From assembly GCF_900044055.2 (NCBI RefSeq), contig NZ_FCOX02000023.1:1-64000 (forward strand): a stretch of 64,000 nucleotides of DNA. The letters run 5' to 3'. Source of the DNA: Caballeronia calidae. Its GTDB lineage: Bacteria; Pseudomonadota; Gammaproteobacteria; Burkholderiales; Burkholderiaceae. Under the pieces are notes generated by a model. It had not been told where the DNA came from, made no database searches, and saw only the letters and a program-made list of their open reading frames with translations. The position numbers were made by a program, and so were the translations under genes. Of this stretch, positions 35,666 to 44,820 are shown one piece after another. The stretch's first letter is position 1. The number at the start of each line of letters is the position of its first letter.

Positions 35666-37579
35666 ATGACTTCCCGAGTTCATCCCGAGCAGGGGTTCGC
35701 CCACGACATCGGCGCGCCGAAAGACCGATATGCGACATCGAAGGTCGTGCGCGTCGGCAGCGCACTGGAAACGGCCATCAAGTGGATCACCGAAGTGCCC
35801 GCCGCGTTGCTCCTGGTGGCCGAGGTCGTGCTGTTGCTCACGAACGTCACCTGCCGCTACGTGCTGCACGATCCGTTGATCTGGGGCGACGAACTCGCGT
35901 CGATCCTGTTCATCTGGCTGTCGATGCTCGGCGCGGTGGTAGCGTTGCGGCGCGGCGAACATATGCGCCTGACGATGTTCGTCGCCAGAATGTCGCCGCA
36001 AAGCCGCGCGTTCGCGGAAACGCTTGGAAATTTCATCGTGATGACGTTCGTACTGCTGCTGGTACGGCCGGCGACCGAGTGGGCGATGGACGAGTGGATC
36101 ATCAGTACGCCGGCGCTGGATCTGCCGAACACCGTTTCGGCGGCCGCGATTCCCGTGGCGGCTGGGCTGATGCTCGTGCTCGCCATTACCCGGTTGCTCG
36201 AACGCTCGTCGCTGCGCGATTGCGTGAAGGCGCTCGCGCTGGTGGGCGGGGTCGCTGTTGCGCTCTACCTTGCACGGCAAGCACTCGCTCCATTGACCGC
36301 AGCCAGCCTGATCCTTTTCTTCGCCGTGGGCGTGGTCACGATCATCTGTCTTGGCGTGCCGATCATGGTCGCCTTTGGCGTGTGCACGTTTGCTTATCTC
36401 GCAACTGTCACCGGCGCACCGTTGTCGATCGTCGTGAGCACCATGAATCAGGGAATGTCTAGCCTGATCCTGCTCGCCGTCCCGCTCTTCATCCTGCTCG
36501 GCGCGCTGATGGAAGCGATGGGGCTCGCCGAAGCGATGATCCGGTTCCTCGCCTCGCTGATTGGGCATAAGCGCGGCGGCCTCGCCTACGTGCTGATCGG
36601 CGCCATGTACCTGGTGTCCGGCATCTCCGGTTCGAAGGTGGCGGATATGGCCGCGCTCGCGCCGGGCCTGTTCCCGGAAATGAAGAAGCGCGGCGCGAAT
36701 GAAGGCGACCTCGTCGCAATGCTCAGTTCGTCGGCGGCCATGTCCGAAACGATTCCGCCCAGCCTCGTGCTGATCACAATTGGGTCGGTAACCGGCGTTT
36801 CGATTGCGGCGCTGTTCACAGGTGGCTTCATGCCGGCCGTGGTCGGCGCGGTAGCACTCGCGGCAGTCGTCTGGTTCAAAAGCCGCGGGGAAATCCTGCA
36901 AGGCGTGCAACGGGCCTCCCGGGCCCAGATCGGCCGCGCATTTCTGGTCTCGCTACCTGCGCTCGCGCTGCCCTTCGTGATCCGGGCCGCGGTGGTCGAA
37001 GGGATCGCGACCGCGACGGAAGTGGCGACGATCGGTGTCGCATACACTTGCGCGGCGGGCTTGTTACTGTACCGCCGCTTCGACTGGAGCCGGCTCTATC
37101 CTATTCTGGTGGAGTCGGCCTCGCTGTCCGGCGCGATCCTGATCATCATCGGTTGCGCAGCGGCGATGGGATGGGCGCTCACGCAGTCAGGATTCTCCGC
37201 GCAACTCGCGTCCTTGATGATGGCAGCGCCCGGGGGCGCGCTCGGCTTCCTGGCGATCTCCGCCATTACGTTCGTGGTGCTCGGCAGCTTTCTCGAAGGC
37301 ATTCCGGCAATCGTACTGTTCGGTCCGCTGCTGTTCCCGATCGCGCGTGCGATGGGTATCTCGGACGTGCACTATGCAATGGTCGTGGTATTCGCGATGG
37401 GACTGGGCCTGTTCGCGCCACCGCTTGGGCTTGGCTTCTACGCGGCGTGCGCGGTCAGCAAGGTCGATCCGTCCACCGCGATGCGCCGCGTCTGGCCCTA
37501 TCTGGGGGCTTTGGCGGTGGCCCTCATCGTGATCGTGCTGGTTCCGTGGGTATCGACTGGTTTTCTGCAAGCAAAATAA
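35666..37579 (+). CDS. TRAP transporter fused small and large permease subunits (DctQM)
   Basis: A 637-residue membrane protein in which DctQ (about residues 30-190, four helices, with CRYVLHDPLIWGDELASIL) is fused to DctM (about 210-637, roughly 12 helices with VPLFILLGALMEAMG, GAMYLVSGISGSKVADMAA and FAPPLGLGFYAACAVS). It uses an ion gradient to take up the ligand from the preceding binding protein. The frame is open to an ATG overlapping the dctP stop, but the ATG at 35666 has CGGAGAG upstream and I prefer it. Confidence 0.86.
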   Translation: MTSRVHPEQGFAHDIGAPKDRYATSKVVRVGSALETAIKWITEVPAALLLVAEVVLLLTNVTCRYVLHDPLIWGDELASILFIWLSMLGAVVALRRGEHMRLTMFVARMSPQSRAFAETLGNFIVMTFVLLLVRPATEWAMDEWIISTPALDLPNTVSAAAIPVAAGLMLVLAITRLLERSSLRDCVKALALVGGVAVALYLARQALAPLTAASLILFFAVGVVTIICLGVPIMVAFGVCTFAYLATVTGAPLSIVVSTMNQGMSSLILLAVPLFILLGALMEAMGLAEAMIRFLASLIGHKRGGLAYVLIGAMYLVSGISGSKVADMAALAPGLFPEMKKRGANEGDLVAMLSSSAAMSETIPPSLVLITIGSVTGVSIAALFTGGFMPAVVGAVALAAVVWFKSRGEILQGVQRASRAQIGRAFLVSLPALALPFVIRAAVVEGIATATEVATIGVAYTCAAGLLLYRRFDWSRLYPILVESASLSGAILIIIGCAAAMGWALTQSGFSAQLASLMMAAPGGALGFLAISAITFVVLGSFLEGIPAIVLFGPLLFPIARAMGISDVHYAMVVVFAMGLGLFAPPLGLGFYAACAVSKVDPSTAMRRVWPYLGALAVALIVIVLVPWVSTGFLQAK

Positions 37580-37612
37580 AAGGTATTGAATGGCACAGAA
37601 AGGGCAATGGAC

Positions 37613-38323
37613 ATGAAAAATGCGTTTAACAATGAAGCGAACGGCAAGGTGAACGCGCGCGCGCCTGAGGTGATTGCGTCGAAGCTCGACGACATTCGCG
37701 AACAGGTGCGCGGCATGATTCAGCGGGGGGACTTGCGCCCCGGCGAACGTGTGAATGAGCAAGCACTCGCAAACCAGATCGGGGTCGGCCGCAATTCGGC
37801 GCGCGAGGCCCTGCGCTCGCTCGAACAGGCGGGACTCGTGCGAATCGTCCCCAATCGGGGCGCCGAAGTACGGCGGCTGTCGCTCGAAGAGGCCATGGAT
37901 CTCTACGAGATTCGAGCAGGGCTCGCACGCACGGCGGGACGTCTCGCCGCGCTGCGTCTGACGACCGACGAGGAGCAGTCGCTGAGCCTGCTCGTTGACA
38001 AGATGGACTCCGCCGTGGCCGAGCGCAACAGCCCTCTGTATCAGACTCTGAACACCGAGTTCCACCGTCAGTTGATGGCGGCGACCAAGAATCCGCGGCT
38101 GATCACGATTAATCAGGCCGTTGCAGACGAGCTGACCCTTTACATTCACAAAGGCGTGTATTCGTTCACGCAGATGCAGCGTTCCTCGAAAGAACACCGC
38201 GAGCTTTTTGAGGCGCTGCGTGCGGGTCAGGCCGACGCGGCTGCACAGGCTTTCGAGAATCACGTGCAGACGGGAAAGAAACGCATGCTCGACACTGTGT
38301 CCACGAGCCCGTCCGAAAGTTAA
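37613..38323 (+). CDS. GntR-family regulator with FCD ligand domain
   Basis: A 236-residue GntR/FadR-type regulator. The N-terminal winged helix reads IQRGDLRPGERVNEQALANQ and then GVGRNSAREALRSLEQAGLV; the C-terminal all-helical FCD domain (LYEIRAGLARTAGRLAA, then NTEFHRQLMAATKNP) binds carboxylate effectors, often with a metal. The start at 37613 has AAAGGG at better spacing than ATG 37607. Located right after the TRAP genes, it probably represses the divergent operons through the palindromes at 34456-34479 and is released by the substrate. Confidence 0.87.
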   Translation: MKNAFNNEANGKVNARAPEVIASKLDDIREQVRGMIQRGDLRPGERVNEQALANQIGVGRNSAREALRSLEQAGLVRIVPNRGAEVRRLSLEEAMDLYEIRAGLARTAGRLAALRLTTDEEQSLSLLVDKMDSAVAERNSPLYQTLNTEFHRQLMAATKNPRLITINQAVADELTLYIHKGVYSFTQMQRSSKEHRELFEALRAGQADAAAQAFENHVQTGKKRMLDTVSTSPSES

Positions 38324-38341
38324 TGAGCTTGGAGTAGCTTT

Positions 38342-39271
38342 TTGAAAACCATCGTCTTTCTGGACCGCGCGACGCTGTCCACTGATCTACCCGATCTTCC
38401 CTTTCCGCATCGCTGGGTCGAATATCCGTCCACGACGCCGCAACAGGTGGTGGAGCGCTGCCGTGACGCGCAGATCGTCGTGACTAACAAGGTGCCGCTG
38501 ACGGGCGACGTGCTCGCGCAGTTGCCGCATTTGGAACTGATCGGCGTGCCGGCCGCAGGCGTCAATCATCTGGATATGGAAACATGCCGCCAACGAGGCA
38601 TCGAAGTCGTCGCGTGTCCGGGATATTCGACGATCTCCGTGCCGGAGCACGCGTTCGCACTGATGCTCGCGCTGCGCCGCAACCTGGTTCCTTATTGGCG
38701 CGACGTCTATGATGGGGGCTGGAGCGGGTCACCCACTTTCTACGCTGAACTGCATCCGATCGAGGATCTGCACGGTTCGACGCTCGGCATCGTCGGCGCC
38801 GGTCACGGTGGAAAGCGACTCGCCGAATTGGCCGGCGCGTTCGGCATGCGTGTGCTCTTCGCCGAGCGCAGGCACGCCGCGGTGGTGCGCGAGGGCTATG
38901 CTGCGTTCGACGAGGTGCTGCGAGAAGCGGATGTGATCAGCCTGCATTGCCCGCTTACCGATGAAACGCAGCATCTGTTCGGTCTCGCCGAATTTGAGCG
39001 AATGAAGCGCAGTGCGTCACTCGTGAACGCCGCACGCGGCGGTATCGTCGACGAGGGGGCGCTGATCGAGGCGCTCGACCGCAAGCTGATAGCAAATGCC
39101 GCGCTCGACGTCCTCGAGCAGGAACCGCCGGCGGCCGATCATCCGCTGTTGACCAACGCGCGCGCCGACCTGATCGTGACTCCACATGTCGCATGGCGGA
39201 CTCAGGTGGCGATGCAGCGGCTCGTTACACAGCTCGCGCACGGCATCGAACAGCATTACGCGCGGCACTAA
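38342..39271 (+). CDS. D-2-hydroxyacid dehydrogenase (glycerate/hydroxypyruvate reductase-like)
   Basis: A 309-residue NAD(P)-dependent D-isomer 2-hydroxyacid dehydrogenase. The nucleotide fold carries GAGHGG at 152-157, and the catalytic residues Arg232 (NAARGG), Glu261 (LEQEPP) and His282 (TPHVAW) are present. The start is TTG at 38342, with GGAG seven bases upstream. It closes the plus-strand arm after the GntR gene and may reduce or oxidise a 2-oxoacid/2-hydroxyacid made by the aldolase branch, for example hydroxypyruvate or pyruvate-derived acids. Confidence 0.86.
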   Translation: MKTIVFLDRATLSTDLPDLPFPHRWVEYPSTTPQQVVERCRDAQIVVTNKVPLTGDVLAQLPHLELIGVPAAGVNHLDMETCRQRGIEVVACPGYSTISVPEHAFALMLALRRNLVPYWRDVYDGGWSGSPTFYAELHPIEDLHGSTLGIVGAGHGGKRLAELAGAFGMRVLFAERRHAAVVREGYAAFDEVLREADVISLHCPLTDETQHLFGLAEFERMKRSASLVNAARGGIVDEGALIEALDRKLIANAALDVLEQEPPAADHPLLTNARADLIVTPHVAWRTQVAMQRLVTQLAHGIEQHYARH

Positions 39272-39803
39272 GAGTGGTTGAAGCTGTGAACTTCAATGCG
39301 CCCGCCCAAGTGCCGTTCGAAACGGCAGCTTCTTACTCTGGACGAGCGGCCGCTTGTGGCCCGAACTCGATTAGGCTTGGAGCATCGTAGCGCATCGATT
39401 CAACGAATCACCGCGACCGTCGGCGATGCCGGTCGGTCTGCCTGTCTAGGATTCTGTCCGCCCAGGAGACTCGCCTCCGCCGCTCTCCGACGCGCCCTGT
39501 TAGGTAGTACTCCTATTCCACGGGCGCTAAATTCCTTTATGTCAATCCGAAGCGATATTAAGCTCAAAGGGCTCGCAGGCGCTTTATGAATATTGGGCAT
39601 CTTTGCGTTTTTCCAAGCTGGCCGACGCGACGCCAGCCGCTATACGAAAACGGTTGACAATCAGCTCAAAATACTGCGGGGTCAAGAGATTGCCACGGCA
39701 CGGGCGTTAGTCCAGATCAAATCCTCCGCCGATAGACAGTCGTGCCGTAAGGAGTACGGTACGTTCGACCGCATGTCCTTCGTCGGGCGTTCGGGGAGTC
39801 TCG
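39272..39803. other. Gap with degenerate repeat copy 2 before the secretion-system relic
   Basis: About 530 bases without a supportable gene. It contains the second copy of a diverged repeat (39312-39415). The rest shows no recognisable coding or RNA feature until the virB8-like tail begins near 39804. Confidence 0.4.
39312..39415. repeat. Diverged dispersed repeat, copy 2
   Basis: GCCGTTCGA at 39312 is followed 46 bases later by GGCCCGAACTCG and then TCGATTCAACGA...CACCGCG, matching order and first spacing of the block at 17047-17160. Both copies lie in gene-poor DNA just outside catabolic clusters. Confidence 0.45.
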
Positions 39804-39887
39804 TTCATCAATCCGGCTGGCTTCCAGGTCACCAGTTTCAGGCCGAACCCAGAGAGTCCGGCGAACGTGGGCAAGCTGGGAGGCTGA
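39804..39887 (+). pseudogene. virB8: C-terminal remnant of virB8
   Basis: The frame reading FINPAGFQVTSFRPNPESPA and ending with TGA at 39885-39887 matches the conserved C-terminus of VirB8 (NPLGFQVTxYRxDPE). The stop lies two bases before the virB9 start, the normal virB8-virB9 junction. Upstream of it no VirB8 sequence is readable, so only the last ~27 codons survive. Confidence 0.6.
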
Positions 39888-39889
39888 CG

Positions 39890-40816
39890 ATGCGGCGCAT
39901 CGGATCCATGTCATTCGTCGGTCTTACCGCACTGGTGGCGGCTGTGTTGTTCGCCTCGTCGCCGGCAATCGCTGTGTCGCCGAAGAAGAACTCCCCTTAC
40001 GACTATCGCATCAAGTCAGTGGTCTATAACGAGCTTGACACGGTCGAGCTGAATGCCGTGCTCGGCGTCCAGATTCATATCACGGTGGGCAAAGATGAAA
40101 AGTACGTGACGCACGCCTTCGGCGACACCAAGGCGTGGCAGTTCACGCATAGCGGCAGCAACTTCTTCATCCGTCCGACCGCCGATCTGAGCGATACCAA
40201 TCTGACGATCGTGACCGACAAGCACACGTACAACATCCTGCTCCAGTTTATCGGCCACGACATGAAGCCGGGCGCAGACGGTCAGCCCGTGCGGGCCTTT
40301 ATCAACAACCCGTGGTCGATGAAACAGGCAACGATCGAGCTGAATTACCGGTACCCGAGTGAGGAAGCGACCAAGGCCAAAGCCGAGATCGCCAAAGCGA
40401 AGCTGAGAGGGGCGATGGCTCGGACTGACCCCCATGAGTCGTTCAACATCGATTATCAGATGTCGGCGGATGCAGCGTCAGCGTCGATCGCGCCGGTCAA
40501 CGTGTGGGACGACTTCCGCTTCACCTACTTCAAGTTCGCGGCCAACGCCGAGCTGCCTGAGATTTTCGTGATCAGTTCCGATGGCGAGGAAAGCACGGTC
40601 AACGCCCATGTCGAAGGCGCGGATCACAACATCATCGTCGCTGAAACGACGGCGAAGGAGTGGCGCGTGCGCTACGGCCAGCAGAAGGTCATCGGCATCG
40701 TTGATAGCGAGTTCGATCCGTCACGCGGGGCGACCCCGAGCGCCACGGTCGTTCCGGGCTTCAGGCGGGTGATAAGAGCGAGGATGAGCAATGATCAGGC
40801 GCGAACAGAACATTGA
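39890..40816 (+). CDS. virB9: VirB9/TrbG-family type IV secretion protein
   Basis: A 308-residue VirB9 homologue, the outer-membrane-complex component of conjugative type IV secretion systems. It has a signal peptide (LTALVAAVLFASSPAIA), the N-terminal beta domain (ITVGKDEKYVTHAFGDTKAW, typical of VirB9) and the C-terminal domain that contacts VirB7 (FTYFKFAANAELPEIFV). GGGAGG lies seven bases before ATG 39890. The gene seems intact although its partners are broken or absent, so it is probably non-functional in secretion and simply not yet eroded. Confidence 0.82.
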   Translation: MRRIGSMSFVGLTALVAAVLFASSPAIAVSPKKNSPYDYRIKSVVYNELDTVELNAVLGVQIHITVGKDEKYVTHAFGDTKAWQFTHSGSNFFIRPTADLSDTNLTIVTDKHTYNILLQFIGHDMKPGADGQPVRAFINNPWSMKQATIELNYRYPSEEATKAKAEIAKAKLRGAMARTDPHESFNIDYQMSADAASASIAPVNVWDDFRFTYFKFAANAELPEIFVISSDGEESTVNAHVEGADHNIIVAETTAKEWRVRYGQQKVIGIVDSEFDPSRGATPSATVVPGFRRVIRARMSNDQARTEH

Positions 40817-41064
40817 TGAGCTGGTTGACGAAAACCGACCGATCTCCGGCGGGCGTGACTCGTTTGGGAGCGTCGTCGCGTCCCGGCACCGTATTCAGGG
40901 AATGCGTGCGTTTGTCGCACTGAAGTCATTCTCGGGCTCGGCCTCATAGGCTGGATCATGTACCGAAAGCTGCACCCGCCTGCTGGTCCTGAGGTTCCGG
41001 CCAAGTAGATTCCGAACATGCTGCACAAGTATGACTTCTCGACCAACCCCAACGGCGAGCTTCA
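40791..41064 (+). pseudogene. virB10: N-terminal remnant of virB10, frameshifted
   Basis: An ATG at 40791 with GAGGAT upstream overlaps the virB9 end and reads QNIDELVDENRPISGG and RIQGMRAFVALK, then stops at 40949. In the neighbouring frame the sequence continues as ILGLGLIGWIMYRKLHPP, an inner-membrane helix at the position expected for VirB10, to a stop at 41008. Then IPNMLHKYDFSTNPNGELQ follows. At least one single-base deletion plus a stop has killed the gene, and its periplasmic domain is missing. Confidence 0.6.
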
Positions 41065-41570
41065 ACTTTGTCGGCGACGGCGTGCGAGATGCGCTTGATC
41101 CTCGAAATGAGACGTAGGGCGGAACGCTCGATCTGTGCGCCGCTGCGATTGAGGCGCTTGCCATGCTGTAGCATTCGGCGCTTCTTCGGCAGGCGATAGG
41201 TGCGTAGACGCACTTTTCGAACGACGTCTACTGGCTGAGCCCTGCCTCATAACAAATGCTGCCGCCTCGGTCTTTGCCGCCGTTCGGGTATCGACCTTCA
41301 TGCGGCCGCTCCAAGTTCCTTTCCTGTTCTTCGAAGCGTCGCCAGCGCGAAAGTCGGGCGTGCTGACGCGCATGCGAGCCCTCGGCCGTTGCTGTCGTCC
41401 AGTCTGTCGCCTTCGCAGGTCCTGCATCAATGTAAAGCGCACGCTTGCGATCCCGATGGAATCGGCTGCACGGATGGGCGGCATGCAATACCGTCGAGCG
41501 ATGCAACGATTCGAGCTAGCAGATTTGCGTTTCAGCGCCGCGCGCGCTGCGCTGACTACATTGCGCACCG
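41065..41570. other. Unrecognised degraded DNA
   Basis: About 500 bases between the virB10 relic and a small coding remnant. The minus strand has protein-like fragments (for example RTYRLPKKRRMLQHGKRLNR) in changing frames, which I cannot assign. It may be a rearranged mobile element. Confidence 0.35.
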
Positions 41571-41717
41571 ATGCAAGTTTCGTTCAGTCTTGTCGCGGCC
41601 ATCGTCGCGGATGTCGCGCTCGGCGCGCCGATCAGGGAAGACTCGCTCGTGCCGTCGGGCGAAGCGCGTCGCGGCGGCATCGGTCTGGAGCAATGGCTGC
41701 AACGCGCGCACGCATGA
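41571..41717 (+). pseudogene. C-terminal fragment of an unidentified protein
   Basis: A 48-codon frame (MQVSFSLVAAIVADVALGAP ... GGIGLEQWLQRAHA) has the GC-rich codon usage of real genes here and ends just before a strong terminator. A stop lies six codons upstream and there is no ribosome site, so it is probably the tail of a deleted gene. I do not recognise the family. Confidence 0.35.
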
Positions 41718-41723
41718 TGTGAC

Positions 41724-41745
41724 GAAGGGCGCTTTCGCGCCCTTC
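41724..41745 (-). terminator. Rho-independent terminator of the second TRAP operon
   Basis: GAAGGGCGC-TTTC-GCGCCCTTC is a perfect nine-base-pair stem with a four-base loop, 26 bases beyond the dctM stop. It can end leftward transcription of the TRAP operon; on the plus strand it is followed by TTGT and could also terminate rightward reading of the small fragment. Confidence 0.75.
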
Positions 41746-41771
41746 TTGTCCGAAGTAAAGCAAACAACCGC

Positions 41772-43043
41772 TTACTTCGCGCCCAGCAAATGCGGCAGAA
41801 ACTGCGGGATATGCGGGAAGAAGATGATCAGCAGCAGATCGATCACCAGCGCGAAGATGAACGGAAGAATCGCGCGTGTCGCCTTCTCCACCGACACTCC
41901 GCCGATCGACGCCGCCGTGAAGAGACAAAAACCTATCGGCGGCAGATTGATACCGATAGCCGAGTTGATCAGCACGATCACGCCGAACACGACCGGATCG
42001 ATGTGCATCTGCACGACGAGCGGCAGGAACACCGGAATCACCACCGCGATGCTCGAGATCGTTTCGAGCACGGTATGCGCCGCGATGAGGAACAGGTTGA
42101 TCAGGATCAGCAGCACGATCGCGCTCGTGGTGATCGCGAGAAAACTGTTTGCTACATGCAGCGGAATCTGCGCTTCGATCAGATAGCGCCCGAGCACGAA
42201 CGCAAGCCCGAGCAGGAACGAGACACGCGTGGTGTTCACCGAAGTTCTCACCAGAATGTCCTTGAAATGCGAGAGCTTGAGCGTGCGGAAGACGAACGCG
42301 CTCACCAGCGTCACATAGACCGCCGCGACCACGCCCGCCTCGACCGGCGTGAAGATGCCGCCGAGGATGCCGCCCAGAATGATGACCGGCGTGAGCAGCG
42401 CCCAGAACGCCTCGCGGAAGGTCGTCCACAGCTTGCGCCCATCGAACGGCTCGACTGCGCTGTAGCCCTTCTTCACCGCGGTCACGTAATTGACGATCAT
42501 GAACGACACGACCACCAGCAGCATCGGAACGATGCCGGCGATGAACATCGTTCCGACCGATACGTTCGCCGTGTACGCATAGACGAGCATGCTCATCGAC
42601 ACGGGAGAGAGCAGCCCGAGCGAACCCGCCGCCGATTGCAGCGCCACCGCGAACGCGCGGTTATAACCCTTCTTCACCATGCCGGGAATCATCACCGAGC
42701 CGATCGCGGCAGTGTCGGCCGTCGCGGAGCCGGAAAGGTCCGCGAAGAACATGCTCGCGACGATCGTCACTTGGCCGATGCCACCGCGCATGAATCCCAC
42801 TAGCGCCTGCGAAAATTCGATGATGCGCTTCGACACGCCGCCCGAATCCATGATCGCGCCCGTCAGCATGAAGAACGGAATGGCGAGCAGGCCGACGTTG
42901 TTGAGGTTCGAAAACAGTTGCTGCGGAATCACGAGCAGCGACGTGCCGTTGATCGACAGCGCGAGCGTCGCCGCAATGCCGATGCAGATGGCCACCGGCA
43001 CGCCGAGACCGAGCAGCCCCGCTCCAAAAGCGATTGCCCACAT
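41772..43043 (-). CDS. dctM: TRAP transporter large permease subunit (DctM)
   Basis: A 423-residue integral membrane protein of standard DctM length with about 12 helices. Family landmarks include IPFFMLTGAIMDSGGVSKRI, MFFADLSGSATADTAAIGSV and NLPPIGFCLFTAASIGGV. It forms the ion-driven translocation channel with the adjacent DctQ. The start at 43043 has AGGAAG upstream; the frame is open further but only into dctQ. It lies 10 bases after dctQ and is followed by a strong terminator. Confidence 0.9.
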   Translation of the reverse strand: MWAIAFGAGLLGLGVPVAICIGIAATLALSINGTSLLVIPQQLFSNLNNVGLLAIPFFMLTGAIMDSGGVSKRIIEFSQALVGFMRGGIGQVTIVASMFFADLSGSATADTAAIGSVMIPGMVKKGYNRAFAVALQSAAGSLGLLSPVSMSMLVYAYTANVSVGTMFIAGIVPMLLVVVSFMIVNYVTAVKKGYSAVEPFDGRKLWTTFREAFWALLTPVIILGGILGGIFTPVEAGVVAAVYVTLVSAFVFRTLKLSHFKDILVRTSVNTTRVSFLLGLAFVLGRYLIEAQIPLHVANSFLAITTSAIVLLILINLFLIAAHTVLETISSIAVVIPVFLPLVVQMHIDPVVFGVIVLINSAIGINLPPIGFCLFTAASIGGVSVEKATRAILPFIFALVIDLLLIIFFPHIPQFLPHLLGAK

Positions 43044-43053
43044 GATTTTCTTC

Positions 43054-43587
43054 CTAGAGATGTTCGGACACGCCCTCGACGAGCGTGGCGTCGGTCTGCG
43101 TCTGCGGCGCGAGATGCGAGACGGCGATCCGCACCAGCGAATGAAACGCGAGCAGCGCGCCACACACCGGAATCGAGAGATACGGATAGACCATCGAGAT
43201 CGGAATCGATGCGGCGGTTTCGGTGCCCATCAGCGCGAGCATGTCGGTGCCGTATAGGACGAACACCGCGCCGAGCGCAAGGATCGCGCAGTCCGTGAAG
43301 TCCTTGAGCAGCGGCGCGAACGCGGCCGGCACGCGATCGGCCAGCACGCGCACTTCCGGATGCGCGCGCAGCTTCACGCCGGCCGCGGCGCCGAGGCACG
43401 TGAGCCACACGAACAGATACGCCGACACCTCGTCGGACCACGATAGCGAATCGTGCAGCACGAAGCGGAAGATCACCCCGAGCCCCGCGACGATCACCGC
43501 CCCGAGCAAGAGGCAGCTACAGACGAACAGATTGATCTTCAGCACGATGCCGTCAACGAACATCAAGCCGCGCGCGAGCTTTTCCAT
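43054..43587 (-). CDS. dctQ: TRAP transporter small permease subunit (DctQ)
   Basis: A 177-residue four-helix membrane protein. INLFVCSCLLLGAVIVAGLG is followed by FRFVLHDSLSWSDEVSAYLF, the DctQ signature. I start at ATG 43587 because GGGAGG lies eight bases upstream; the ATG overlapping the dctP stop at 43644 would add 19 polar residues with no ribosome site. It couples the binding protein to DctM. Confidence 0.86.
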   Translation of the reverse strand: MEKLARGLMFVDGIVLKINLFVCSCLLLGAVIVAGLGVIFRFVLHDSLSWSDEVSAYLFVWLTCLGAAAGVKLRAHPEVRVLADRVPAAFAPLLKDFTDCAILALGAVFVLYGTDMLALMGTETAASIPISMVYPYLSIPVCGALLAFHSLVRIAVSHLAPQTQTDATLVEGVSEHL

Positions 43588-43640
43588 GCGTGTCGCCTCC
43601 CGTGGTGCCTGGGTTGTGCGGTGGCCGTCGTTCGCATCCG

Positions 43641-44675
43641 TCATTTCGATGCGACCGCCGGCGCCTGCTTGGCCAAGTTGATCTCCTGATACAGCGCCGG
43701 GCCGTCCGGAATCTTGCCGATGAGTTCGTCGCGCGCGGACTTGGTGGCTTGCGCCCACGGCGCCGTATCGACCATCGTGACCTGGATGCCCTTCGCTTTC
43801 ATCGAAGCGATCGCAGCGTCGTATTCGCGCTTGTATTCCTTGAGATCGAAGTCCGCCGCGATCTTCGCCGAGTCCTGGAACGCTTTCTGATCGGCGGGCG
43901 AAAGCTTGTCCCACGAGCTCTTGCTCATCGCCAGCACGACCGGAAGATAGTTCACGCGCGTCACGTAGAAGTGCTTGGCGACGTCGGAGAACTTGTCCTG
44001 CACGAACTGCTCGGGCGAGGTATCGGCACCATCGACGAGACCTTGCGACAGCGCGAGAAACAACTGGTTGTAGGCGAGCGGCGTCGGATTCGCGCCGAGC
44101 GCCTTGTAGCCCGCGATATAGCCCGGACTCTGCATCACTCGCACCTTGAGATCCTTCATGTCCGCGAGCGACGTGACCGGGCGTTTGGTCGTGAACAGGT
44201 TGCGTTCACCGACCGCGAGCCACGTGAGGCCGATCATGTTCACCGGCTTCATCATGTCGAGATACTTGCGACCGACCGGGCCTTGCAGCACGCCGTTCGC
44301 CTCGTCCATGCTGGAGAAGAGATACGGCATATCGAAGATCTGCCATTGCTTAATGGTGTTATCGATCGGCGCCTGCGCGGAAATCATCAGCTCCTGCGTG
44401 CCGGTGCGCAACGCCTGCGTCATCTGCACTTCGCCGCCGAGCTGCGATTGCGGGAACAGCTGAATCTCGACGTGGCCGTGCGTGCGCGCGGCGACTTCCT
44501 TCGCGAACACCTGCGCGGTCAACTGATAGTGATTGTCCGGCGCCAGCGTGTGTCCGAGCTTCATCACGACCTTGTCCTGCGCGATCGCGCCAGACGATAC
44601 CGCCACGCACATCGCGGCGAGCGCCGCGCTCATCGCTACGCGCAGCATGCTCTGCGCTCTGAAAAGCGAACTCAT
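43641..44675 (-). CDS. dctP: TRAP transporter solute-binding protein (DctP)
   Basis: A 344-residue periplasmic carboxylate-binding protein with a Sec signal peptide (residues 1-33, ending SSGAIAQ). The mature protein shows LGHTLAPDNHYQLTAQVFA, FPQSQLGGEVQMTQALRTGT and the helix AYNQLFLALSQGLVDGADTS; the conserved arginine that pairs with the ligand carboxylate is likely in LKVRVMQSPG. AAGGAG precedes the ATG. Divergent from the acyl-CoA gene block, it probably supplies that pathway with its acid. Confidence 0.9.
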   Translation of the reverse strand: MSSLFRAQSMLRVAMSAALAAMCVAVSSGAIAQDKVVMKLGHTLAPDNHYQLTAQVFAKEVAARTHGHVEIQLFPQSQLGGEVQMTQALRTGTQELMISAQAPIDNTIKQWQIFDMPYLFSSMDEANGVLQGPVGRKYLDMMKPVNMIGLTWLAVGERNLFTTKRPVTSLADMKDLKVRVMQSPGYIAGYKALGANPTPLAYNQLFLALSQGLVDGADTSPEQFVQDKFSDVAKHFYVTRVNYLPVVLAMSKSSWDKLSPADQKAFQDSAKIAADFDLKEYKREYDAAIASMKAKGIQVTMVDTAPWAQATKSARDELIGKIPDGPALYQEINLAKQAPAVASK

Positions 44676-44820
44676 GTTGTCTCCTTGCTCGATAGGGATA
44701 CCGCCCGGCGAGTGCGCCGCATCGTTCGGTGCGAGTGCCCGGTGCGAATGCGGAGCCGGCGGGTTGACGCAAGTATTTGTGATCGCGGCGATGGTGCGTT
44801 AGGACCAGTCGTCGAATTTC

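Noticed and set aside
41065..41570. A transposase or integrase on the minus strand
   Set aside because: Fragments are basic and protein-like but change frame and show no DDE or tyrosine-recombinase signature.
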